A stretch of DNA of 64,000 nt from Burkholderia sp. Nafp2/4-1b (GTDB lineage Bacteria > Pseudomonadota > Gammaproteobacteria > Burkholderiales > Burkholderiaceae): assembly GCF_003635165.1 (NCBI RefSeq), contig NZ_ML058622.1, positions 119,991 to 183,990 on the forward strand, read 5' to 3'. The translations under genes and the position numbers were made by a program. Under the pieces are notes generated by a model. The model saw only the letters and a list, made by a program, of their open reading frames with translations, was not told the origin of the DNA and did no database searches. Shown here in pieces: positions 52,877 through 62,600 of the stretch. Numbering within the stretch: the first letter of the stretch is position 1; every line of letters starts with the position of its first letter.

Positions 52877-54613
52877 TCAGAACTGTGCGGTAACCTGAAA
52901 GCCAACCGTCACGCGTGCCGTAGGAAACCCGGACGGCTTGTAGATCGGCGTGCCGGCAAACAGGTCGTAACCGTAGGCGCCCAACCGCGTCGCGACGCTG
53001 CCCTTCACGCCGATCACCGCGCCTGCCAGTTGCGTGCCTACGAGTGTGACCGGCTGCGGGCCCCACACGCGGCCGTAGTCGATGCCCGCATACACCGCCT
53101 GCCCGGTCTGACCGATCGGCGCCTGCAGTTCGTTACGCCAGTAGAAACCACGGGAGGCAGCCAGCATCGTCTCCCCGTCGAATCCGCGCACGGTGTAACG
53201 GCTGCCGATCGTCATGTCGTCGATGTAGTACAGCGTGTTGCCCGTGTACTGGCCGTGGAACGTCGTCACGTAGCGGAACGGCTGCTGGGCGATTACGAAC
53301 GGCACCGACAGATTTGCGTCGAGCACGGCCATTTTGTAGCGGTAGGTCGGACCGCCATCTGCCGCCAGAATGTCGTCCTGCGCGCCGAATGCGCCGATGC
53401 CCTGCCGGTACGCGAGCGTGCCGTCGAATTGCGCGTTGCCGAAGTAATGGCGATCGGTCAGGCCGAACTCGACGAACGTGTTGTTACGGCGCTGCTGCGG
53501 AATTTCCGTGTCTTCGATGAAGCTTTGCCCGAACCGGCGCGACAGGCGAAACTGCGCGCCGAACACGTCGTTCTGGCTGCGCGACAGCACGCGGTTCAGC
53601 TTGAAATCGACCGTCTTCGAATTGCCACTCGCGATGAACGTCTGGTTCACGCCGGCGATCTGTTGGTAGTACGTGTTCGTGTACGCGGAGAGCGTCGCGG
53701 TCCAGTAGCCCCACGGGATCGAGTAGAAGCCGTTCCAGCCATGCGAGCCGAGCCGCTTGTCGCCTAATTCGAGATCCTGGCTCACGCCGATGTTGAAGAT
53801 GTCGTTCAGGCCGAGCGGGTTATCGATGCCGAGCGACAGATTGCCCTGCAGGCGGCCGGTCGCGCGCGTGCCCGAGTTGTCGATCGAGGCGACGACTGTC
53901 CACGGTTTGCTGCGCTTCACGTCGAGTACCACGTCGCTTTCGCCGGGTACGTCGGCTGGGACGATTTGCATCGAGACGTCCTGGCTCGTCACGCGCTTCA
54001 TCTGTTCGAGGCCCTGCTCGAGGTCGCGCAAGTTCAGCAGTTCGCCGTCGCGCGTCGGGAAGGCGGTTTTCCACGTGCCTCGGAGCTTCTCGTCGGCGAA
54101 ACGCACGTGGCGGATCACGCCGGGGATCAGCGAAAACTTGAGAGTGCCGGTCGACAGGTCCTGTTCGGGCAGCAGCACCCGCGTCGTGACATATCCGCGC
54201 GCCAGGATTGCTTGCGACAGACCCTTGACCAACACGTCAATGCCTTGCTTGCCGACGCACGCGCCCGAGGAATGGTCGAGCCATTCGCGCGCGAAGGCGA
54301 AGCGATCCATGGGTAATGCCGATGCGCCTTGCGATTTCAGGGAAGCGGGCAGCGCATCGGGTACGCCAAGGGTGAAACGCTCAATCCGAAAGCACGGCGT
54401 TTCCGATGGCAGCGTCGGATATTCTGCATTCGCCACCACTTCCGAGCGCACCCCGGGCGCGGAGACTGCTCGTTCCCGCTCTCGTGCTTCTTCCTGCTGT
54501 CGGGTTTGCTGGTCGTTGCCCGGAATGATCGGGCGCGGAGCCTCTTGTGCCGACACACTGGTCGCGATAAACAGCAGTACCGCTGCAGAATTACTCCGAC
54601 GACTAGCTCTCAT
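52877..54613 (-). CDS. cdiB: Two-partner secretion transporter (CdiB/BcpB, ShlB/FhaC family)
   Basis: A 578-residue outer-membrane transporter for the large exoprotein. The signal is AAVLLFIATSVSAQ. A Gln/Glu/Arg-rich linker is followed by POTRA domains from about residue 75 (CFRIERFTLGVPDALP, then VIRHVRFADEKLRGTWKTAFPT). A 16-strand beta-barrel follows, with the VRGFDG motif of the essential L6 loop (YTVRGFDGETML) and a terminal Phe (QVTAQF). It is the last gene of the locus, the Burkholderia-type order, whereas E. coli cdiB comes first. Confidence 0.92.
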   Translation of the reverse strand: MRASRRSNSAAVLLFIATSVSAQEAPRPIIPGNDQQTRQQEEARERERAVSAPGVRSEVVANAEYPTLPSETPCFRIERFTLGVPDALPASLKSQGASALPMDRFAFAREWLDHSSGACVGKQGIDVLVKGLSQAILARGYVTTRVLLPEQDLSTGTLKFSLIPGVIRHVRFADEKLRGTWKTAFPTRDGELLNLRDLEQGLEQMKRVTSQDVSMQIVPADVPGESDVVLDVKRSKPWTVVASIDNSGTRATGRLQGNLSLGIDNPLGLNDIFNIGVSQDLELGDKRLGSHGWNGFYSIPWGYWTATLSAYTNTYYQQIAGVNQTFIASGNSKTVDFKLNRVLSRSQNDVFGAQFRLSRRFGQSFIEDTEIPQQRRNNTFVEFGLTDRHYFGNAQFDGTLAYRQGIGAFGAQDDILAADGGPTYRYKMAVLDANLSVPFVIAQQPFRYVTTFHGQYTGNTLYYIDDMTIGSRYTVRGFDGETMLAASRGFYWRNELQAPIGQTGQAVYAGIDYGRVWGPQPVTLVGTQLAGAVIGVKGSVATRLGAYGYDLFAGTPIYKPSGFPTARVTVGFQVTAQF

Positions 54614-54738
54614 ATTTTTCTATACGTTCAATCGCGAACTGCGATTTTTTATCGAAATCGCCTAAATGCCACAACCACCCACCAGCTGCTTCGCGAGCGT
54701 CTTTTCTTCCGGATGCAGCCACCGGTTAAACCGATCAT

Positions 54739-55269
54739 CTATTCAACTCTCAGCAACGAAAAATCGATGATAGGTCTGCCGTATCCTTCATATGAGGAGT
54801 AGTGATATGATTTTTCTGTAATTTCAATATTTTTTGGATAAATTTCATTCAAACCAAATTTTGACTCTTTTGAAAGAGTAAATTGCCCCACCCCCTTCAG
54901 AGTTTCCAGATTCCCGCACGTTAACGACGAAAATTCTCCATCCTTGGCCCGTAATCCACGACACTCTTGCGGCGCACTCCAAAATTCAAATTCCTTTTCA
55001 TTTTTATCAAAAAATCTCAGCACAGGATTTCCTTGGTCACTACGCACCAATTTCAATATTGAAATATTGGGGTTGGCTTTCGACGACTTCCCTACCACCT
55101 TATATGTTCCATAAAGACGCTGCAAATCACCTTCCGCGGTACCAGAAAGCACCGTATTTACCTCGGAATATTTTCTCTTCATCCACTCCATCCGGGTGTC
55201 CGGAAAAGATGAACACGCAGCAATCAAAATAAAAGCATTCAACGCAACAAATATCTTAAATTTCCGCAT
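54739..55269 (-). CDS. Lipoprotein of the CDI locus (BcpO position)
   Basis: A 176-residue predicted lipoprotein. The signal ends in a lipobox (NAFILIAAC) and the mature part starts SSFPDTRMEW. It is AT-rich, Lys/Ser/Phe-rich and unlike its neighbours in base composition, as is usual for CDI accessory genes. It occupies the place of bcpO (lipoprotein before the transporter) in Burkholderia-type CDI loci but is longer than classical BcpO, and no family was recognised. An immunity or entry-exclusion role is equally possible. Confidence 0.7.
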   Translation of the reverse strand: MRKFKIFVALNAFILIAACSSFPDTRMEWMKRKYSEVNTVLSGTAEGDLQRLYGTYKVVGKSSKANPNISILKLVRSDQGNPVLRFFDKNEKEFEFWSAPQECRGLRAKDGEFSSLTCGNLETLKGVGQFTLSKESKFGLNEIYPKNIEITEKSYHYSSYEGYGRPIIDFSLLRVE

Positions 55270-55605
55270 AAATTCGACCCCATTATTTAATTCGATAACA
55301 CATAATTACATGCAACTCGCGCAATCCATTTTCATACTAGCGTCCCGATCTCTTTTTTTCGACGAACCACGTCACAGTGCCCGCGAACAAACTAAACAGC
55401 ACTACAAACACTGCCATTCAGCCCGCACGGTTCCATGTCGGTAATTGATATGGAATGTCGTTAAACAACCAGAGCTCTGTGGGACCTGCGGAAAGTTCAC
55501 GCACCGATCTTCTCTTGCGCAGCACCGCCCAAAGCACCTCCAGCCTATGATGGAAACGTACACAACCAGCCCGGCAACTATCGAGCTCTGTTTTCACACT
55601 AGCGG
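55270..55605 (-). other. AT-rich gap with possible decayed coding sequence
   Basis: About 336 bp between the lipoprotein gene and the second immunity gene. Minus-strand frames near 55440-55590 give coding-like text in two frames (RKRRSVRELSAGPTELWLF ending NDIPYQLPTWNRAG, and AGGALGGAAQEKIGA with a stop), which may be the ruin of another toxin tail. Nothing complete can be supported. Confidence 0.3.
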
Positions 55606-55872
55606 CTAATTCGGATGATCTGATTCGTCCTCCTTTACTTTGTAGCTATCCCGTGCCTTCTTGTAGCTATTTTCGAAAGGCTTTATTTTCAGTAAACGGG
55701 AACGGCTACTTAAACCACCGATAGCCATAATCAAGAATCCAAGTAACGCTAAAAAAACACTCCAAATCGAAGGAGGCGCATATTTGAATGTCACATACGA
55801 TATCCCAATACCCACCACAATCAAGGTCGTACACACCCATCCGGTCAGGTTGCCATCGTCGATAAATTTCAT
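55606..55872 (-). CDS. Small membrane immunity protein of the displaced toxin module
   Basis: An 88-residue protein with two membrane helices (WVCTTLIVVGIGISYVTF, residues about 12-29; IWSVFLALLGFLIMAIGG, about 36-53) and a charged cytoplasmic tail (KKARDSYKVKEDESDHPN). ATG 55872 overlaps the stop of the displaced toxin fragment as ATGA, the same coupling as in the main toxin-immunity pair. CDI immunity proteins against membrane-acting toxins are often small integral membrane proteins. Family not recognised; function inferred from position. Confidence 0.65.
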   Translation of the reverse strand: MKFIDDGNLTGWVCTTLIVVGIGISYVTFKYAPPSIWSVFLALLGFLIMAIGGLSSRSRLLKIKPFENSYKKARDSYKVKEDESDHPN

Positions 55873-56318
55873 TTTTTTGCCGATTGGTTACTGATGCGGT
55901 TCCAAGAAGAATTTATGAAATCTTGAATAGATTTAGAAAAACCACTGTCGTTGAACTTGTTTGCAGCCTCATTGATCGCGGGACTAGCTAGCGGAGGCTT
56001 TGTAGAGAGGCGATCTGAAATCATGGCGCTGCCACTATCGCAGTTGCCTGTTAAACCGATCGACGTTGTACCCTGAGAAAGCGTCCGCTTGACCGCCCAC
56101 GACACCGCCCGCCCCCGTCGCAAGCGCATTCGCCACGATGTTGCCCAGCGCCTGATTCATATTGGCGTTGCCAGTCGGATCACTGCCTGCGATTGCGCTG
56201 CTCAGTTCGTTCAGCTTGCCCGACGCGATTGATACAATCACCGCGCCGGCTGCGCCACCTACTGCGTTGCCGCTCGCCGGTCCGCAGTGCCGCGCCGGCA
56301 CCTTGCATCAGTGCGCAC
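55869..56318 (-). pseudogene. Displaced CdiA C-terminal toxin fragment (frameshifted)
   Basis: The left half (about 56043-56318) copies the pre-toxin region of the main exoprotein: SGKLNELSSAIAGSDPTGNA and NMNQALGNIVANALATGAGG recur nearly unchanged. A frame break follows FNRQL. The open frame then continues in another phase to its stop at 55869 with unrelated sequence (SDRLSTKPPLASPAINEAAN, then KFNDSGFSKSIQDFINSSWN). The far left edge also has small deletions relative to the exoprotein copy. It has no start of its own and would be silent unless recombined into the exoprotein gene. The final part is a remnant toxin domain of unknown type. Confidence 0.75.
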
Positions 56319-56368
56319 ACCTTCGAATCGTCAAAACCCGGCCATTCGTCGGCCCCGTCGCTTTAGCT

Positions 56369-56650
56369 TCAGCTCTTGCTCTCAGACTTGAACCAGGGAC
56401 CAAATTTCGATGGATCGTCGCTCAACATCCCAGCCTTGCGTAATGGGTTCGGCAACAATCGAATGTGTAAAACCAGAAGAACAATAAAGAATGGAAGACC
56501 TATAGAAAATACAGAGATGCCATCACTCAGCCCCATCAGTTTTCGACAGATACCAATCACGACGACCGTATAGCACCCCGTACTAAAAACCGACACCAGG
56601 AAAACCATGAACCATATTTGAGCCGTCGCATAGAGTCGCCGCCAATTCAT
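56369..56650 (-). CDS. cdiI: Membrane immunity protein of the CdiA toxin
   Basis: A 93-residue protein with two membrane helices (IWFMVFLVSVFSTGCYTVVVIG, about 12-33; SVFSIGLPFFIVLLVLHIRLL, about 46-66) and a hydrophilic tail. ATG 56650 overlaps the exoprotein TGA by four bases (ATGA), which couples immunity to toxin synthesis. DNA here is AT-richer than the genome, as is typical of exchangeable toxin-immunity cassettes. Cognate immunity is inferred from position; a membrane location suggests that the toxin acts on the inner membrane. Confidence 0.75.
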   Translation of the reverse strand: MNWRRLYATAQIWFMVFLVSVFSTGCYTVVVIGICRKLMGLSDGISVFSIGLPFFIVLLVLHIRLLPNPLRKAGMLSDDPSKFGPWFKSESKS

Positions 56651-59600
56651 TTCTGCTCTCCTGCACGGTGAACATCGTTGATAACCGTTGCCCCCTTCGA
56701 ACCAACACCAAACAGCAGAATGCCCTGCGTCGTCCCGTATGGTGCCGCTTGGTTAATGAATGGAACCAATGTGTTGTTATTGACACGCGGCACGGTCACA
56801 CCAAACATCGACCCTGGACGATTCAGACCATCAGCATTACCCATCTTGAGCGGGACTGGCGCTTTCAAAGCCGCAATCGCGACTGCCAAATTCAACCCAT
56901 CATATACAACGCTCCCCCAACCAGCAGGCAAAGCCTCATTAAACCCATACCGTAAAGGATTCACACCAGGAGAGCTAGTGCCGTTGTAACGATTGTAAAG
57001 ACCATCCGCACCTTCTGCCATATCACCCAATCCAAAAGCGATCATTCCTCCACCGCCGAGAGCACAACCCAGACCGCTTGTACAAAGACCCGCTCCCGTC
57101 TTTACCGTCACGCCACCAATCACGATCTTGGCAGTATCCTTCGCAACCCCAACCGGATCGTTCTTCAACGCATCGCCAACCTTCTGCATCGGCTTGTAAT
57201 CGAACAAACCCGATTCCTTCTGCCGATTTACCCAATCCAATTCCGGACCCAGCGAGGCCACCTCGACTTCACTTACAAAGTTCTTGTTCCGCTCTGCGCT
57301 TCCCTCCGGGTATTCCGCCCAGCACTTCACCGCATAGCACGCCGCGCGCGTCAGCTTCTCTTGTTCCACATTGTCTTTCCCAGCCTTCTCGGCAATCGCC
57401 TTCTTTTCATTATCGTGCAACTGCCGATTGAACCGATCAACGTTGTATCCAGAGAACGCTCCAGACTCCCCACCCACAGCCGCACCCGCCCCCGTCGCAA
57501 GCGCATTCGCCACAATGTTGCCCAGCGCCTGATTCATATTGGCGTTCCCGGTCGGGTCGCTGCCTGCAATCGCCCTGCTGAGTTCGTTCAGCTTGCCCGA
57601 CGCGATTGATGCAATTGCCGCACCGGCTGCGCCACCGACCGCGTTGCCGCCCGCCAGTCCGGTCACCAGCGCCGCACCGGCACCTTGCATCAGTGCGCGG
57701 TTCGCCCCGCCTTCCTTCCACGCGTCGACGCCGACCTGGTCGCCGTTCCTCTCTGCTTGCCGTTTCATCTCGTCGGCGTAGTCCCCGATCCGGCGCGACA
57801 CGGCTTCCCCAGCCGCACTCGCCGCGGCCATCATGTCCGACTGCTTGGCCAACAGGTTCTGCATGTCCGGAAGTTTCGCCACCGTACCGTTCGTGTCTGT
57901 CGTATCGCGGTTCAAGCTCGCCACATCCTGCTTCTGGTTGGCCGAATCCGTGATCGTGACCGTTCCCGCGCCGACACCACTCTTCGTCGTCGCGCTATCA
58001 CTGCCGCTGTCGTTCTGACCAAGCATGGGCGCGGCGCCCCCCGCATTCTTGCCCGACGTGCTGCCGTGCGTGCTGTAGTTCATCCCGCCGTCGCCGGTCG
58101 TCGCGCCTGCGCTGAAGCCGCTCGAGCTCGCATCGTAGTGCGACTGGTTCTGGATGTCGGAGAACGACAGCGAACCCGTCGTCAGCGAATTCTTCGACGC
58201 ATCCGCATCACTCGCGATCAGTCCGCCCTTCAGGTCGGTATTCCCGGTGACGTTGATATTGAAGCCGCCATCACCCGCCTGAATGCCAGCCTGTTCATTG
58301 ACGCCCGCATAGCTGCCCGACGCATTGCCCTTGCTCTGGCTGAAGCTCGCGCTGGCGCCGCCCTGGCTGATGTTGAAACCGCCGCCCGCACTCGACTGAT
58401 GCGCCGCGCTCGTCAGCGTGTCCTGCACGCTGACGATGTTCAGATTCCCGCCCACATCGGCGTTCACCTGATTACCCTTCACGTTCGAGCCGATGATGTT
58501 CGTATCGCCGCCCGAGATGATCGTCACGCCGTTTGCTGCATTCACATGGCTGTTGTTCTGCGTGGCCAGATCGCTGTTGCCGTCGCCGTTGGCCTTCGAC
58601 ATCGCAGCGGAAACACCGAACCCGCCCGTGCCGACCGACACGCCCACGCTCGCGCTCTTCGATTCGTTCGTGCTGCGCGTCGAGTCGGTATCTGTCGTAT
58701 TGATGATATTGACCTGATTTTTCGCCGCCAGGATCACATCATTCGCGTTCACGTTCGAGCCGGCGATCGTCACATTGCCGCTGCCAGCCTGACCATTGCC
58801 GGTCGCCGCGAACGCCACCGTCCCACCCGCATTCACATTCGAGCCGCGATTCGTCACGCTGTCTTCGGAGAACGCGCTCTTGCTGTGACTGCTGCCGACG
58901 CTGACTTCGACCTTGAACTGAGGCGTCTCGCCCGCTCCGAGCGCCCTGACCAGATCGCCCGCGGCCATGTTCGCGTCCCACGCAGCGCTTGCCGCAGCCA
59001 TCCCGTGCAGCGCTGCCGCACGGCCATCCTGGCTACGGCTGGACGCACGAGATTGATCCACAGCGTTCGACACCGCGTCGATCACCGGCGCCTTCAGTGC
59101 CAGCGTCAGACCGCTCTTCGAGACTTCCTGCGTTTCACCGCGGTGGTTCTTGTCCTGCGCCGCGTCAATCGTCACGTTCGCGCCTGTCCCGCTGAGATTC
59201 TTCGCGGCGATCAGGTCGCTGCCCGTCACGTGCAGGTCGTTTCCAGCCGTGATGCTGAGGTTGCCCTTCAGCGAACCGATCGTACTGCTGTTGTTCGACA
59301 CCTCGGTTGTCTGACTGGTCGTCTTCAGCGAACTGCTGCCCACTGACACCGACAGTCCCCCGCCCGACATCAGCCCGGACTCCTTCTTGTCGTAATAGCT
59401 CGAGGACTGCAACGTATCCTGCGACGTCGTAACCGTCACGTTGCGCGCTGCCGTGAGCGTCACGTCATTCGTTCCGACGATGGTGCTGCCCTGAACATTG
59501 ACGTCCTTGCCGCCGACAATGTTCACGCCGTCCGCCGACACCAGACTGCCGCGATTGAGCGTCATCGTCTGGTCGATCCCGCTCGCGACCTTCACGCCGC

Positions 59601-62600
59601 TCACGACATTGCTGTGGCTGTGCGTTTCGTGTGAATTCAATTCGTGCGTCTCGGTTGCCGCGCCGATATTCACGTCGCCAGCCGCGAGCAGGTTCGCGTT
59701 GCCCTTGTCGAGACTGATCGCGCTGCCGGAGAGCGTAATGTCCTTACCCGACACGATATTCACCGTGTCACCACCCGTGAGCGTCGTCCCGGTCAGCGCC
59801 TGATCGGAGGTGTGCAGGGTCTCCGCGTAACTGCCGTGACTGTCGCTACCCGAACTGTTGCTGTTCACCGTCGACGTCGTGCTTGCCGTGCCGAGGGTCA
59901 CGTTGCCCTTGGCCGCAATCGTGCCGCCCTGACCGAGCTCGATCTGCGCGCCCTTGGCTGTCAGGTCGCCGCCCACGCCGATCATCGATTGCCCGCCAAC
60001 CTGCACCGAGCTACCGGTGACCTTGTTGATATCGGTGTTCGACACACCGTTCGCGCGCTGCACGATCTTGTGCTCGCCGGTCTGCGCCGCTCCGAGATCC
60101 CAGTTGCCGCCGACGTTCATCCCGAGGTTGCCGCCCACCGACAGGGTGCCTGCGTTTTGCTGGAAGTTGCCGCCGGTCACAATCAATGCATCGCCGGCGA
60201 CATCCAGCTTCGCAGTCGGCCCGAGCGTGGTCGTCACGCTCGTCGCGCCATCGCGGCTCACGCGCGTGCTGGTGTTCGTCGCGGTGTTGAGAATCAGGTC
60301 CTTACCGGCATCCAGTTGCAGGCTTCCGGCCTTCACGTTCGCCGACGTCAGATCGATGTTGTTCTCTGTCTTCAGCGACATCAGCCCGCCGCTTTGCAGC
60401 GCACCGAACGCGTTGTCGATCTGCTTGCCCTGAATCGCCAGCGTGTTGTCCGCCTTGATCGTGCCGCTGTTCGTGAACGACTGCGCGTTCTGGAAATCGA
60501 TGTTCGTCGCGCTGATCAGCGGGCCATTGACATTCTGCTGGCTGGCCTGCGCGAGATACACGACCGGCACGAGCACCGCCTGACCGTCGACCACGCGCGT
60601 TTCCATGATGATCACGTTGCTGGTCAGCTTCGACACCTGATCAACCGACAGGCTCGCGCCGATTGGCAAATCGAGCGACTTCGACAGATCCGCTCCAGCT
60701 GCCATCAGCGATTGATACATCGTCTGCAAGTCCGCGTACGGCCCCAGCACCGGCTTTCCGGTCAGCGCCGTGACTTCGTTGCGCACGAGCTGCTGTTCGT
60801 AGAAGCCGTCGCCGAGACGCTTCGGAATATGCGTGAGGTCGACGCCGAGCTGGCCGAAGAAGTAGTCGCTCGAAATGAAATTCTTCTGGTTCGTGAACGC
60901 CGGGTTCGTCTCGATCACGTAGTTCGCGTTCGGCGCGGTAGTCGGCCGGTACAGCCCGCCCTGCGGAATCGTGAGGTTGTTGAGCACGTTCAGCGCGCTC
61001 GCACTCGCGATGATCGGATCGACCGGCGCGGGCGGACCGCCGTGCACCGACGATGCCCCCGACTTCACTCCGCTCGCGTTTCCGCTCAGGTCGGTGGGCG
61101 TGAGACCCGGCACGGACTGCCCCGGCAGCAAGCCGAGTGACGGAATCGACGCGTTGCCGGCCGTGTTGTTGACGCTGACACCCGTGCCGGAAATCGTGCC
61201 GTTCGAACTTATCGTCGAGAAGTAGCCGGGCAGCGTGTAATCCTTGATCGATGCCGGCGCGGCTTGCGTGTAACCGCCCGGGCGCCCCGTCACGAATGGC
61301 GCGTTGCCGAACGGCAGTTGCCAGTCGTGTTCGGAATTGTCGTAGTTGTTGTAGTGATATTGCCCGGAGTAGGAAACCGACACACCCGGCAGTTTCTGCC
61401 CCGACGCTGCCCAGCCGTCGGCATCGTAGCGGGCCGGCATCTTGATGTCGCCGACCGCCGCGATGTTGCTCCAGTAGTTTTGCAGCGTGCCGACCGACGA
61501 CGCATCGATCTTGCCGCCCGACACGATCTGCGCGGCCGGGCTGATGTCCGTCACGGTCGTCGCCGTCGCGCTGTCCGCGTAGTAGGTCGTGAACTGATAC
61601 GTGCTGTTCCACTGACCGCCGTGAGGCGGCTCGGTGTAAACGCCGCCGATGCTGTCCGGATCCTTCACGCCGATCTGGCCCGTACGGCCGCTGATCGGAA
61701 TGCCGAACTGGCTGAGCAGCGAGGGATCGATCGTGCGTGTCGACGTCTTCATCACCCGCCGCGTGCTCGTGACCTTGTCCGCGTGCAGTTCCATGTCGCC
61801 TTGGGACTGGATCAGCGCAGACACGTTATTGACCAGCGCCGCGTTCGTGTAGTTGCCGTTCGCGTCCTTGCCGCCAGCCAGCACGACCTTGCCCATCCCG
61901 AAGATGGCGGTCGTCGCCATCGAGTCGGTTGCAGTCGCGTCGTCGCGGTTTTCGATGTCACGTGCGAGGATCTCGAGCGTGCCGTTGCTGTCCGATGCAC
62001 CGATCAGTGCGGTCGGCCCGAGATTCGAGATCGTGTTCGTCGCGTTGAGCGACACGCTGGCGCCCACGAGCGCGCCCATATTGGTCAGGTTCGTCGATTG
62101 CGTGTGCAGCAGGCCACCGGCAGTCAGGGCACCCACGTTGACGATGTTGCCCGCGCTCACCCTCAGGTCGTTCACCACCTGCATGTTCGCGTTGTTCGTG
62201 AAAGTGCCGGGCAACGTGAAGGCGAGATCGTGACCGACGTTGAACTGCGTATCGGCCGCCGCCGTGTAATCGCCCTGCAGGGTCACGTTCGCATCATGCT
62301 TCGCGCTGTATGTACCGCCGCCTTGCAGCGTGGCCGCGGCGACGGACAGGTCATGCGTCGAGCCGATCTGACCGTTCGTGTTCGTGATCGCGCCGGTCGT
62401 CGTGACATTCACGTCGCCGTTCGAGTTCGTGACGTTACCAATGGTGCCGCCGCTATTGTCCAGGGTTTTGCCTTGAACACGCAGCGATGCACCACTGAGC
62501 TGACCGCCTTGCGTGTTGCTGATCGACGCTGCGCTGACCGTCACATCGCCGTTGCCGGTAATCGCACCCATGCCCGCTACGCCGCCGGCGTGGCTGTTCG

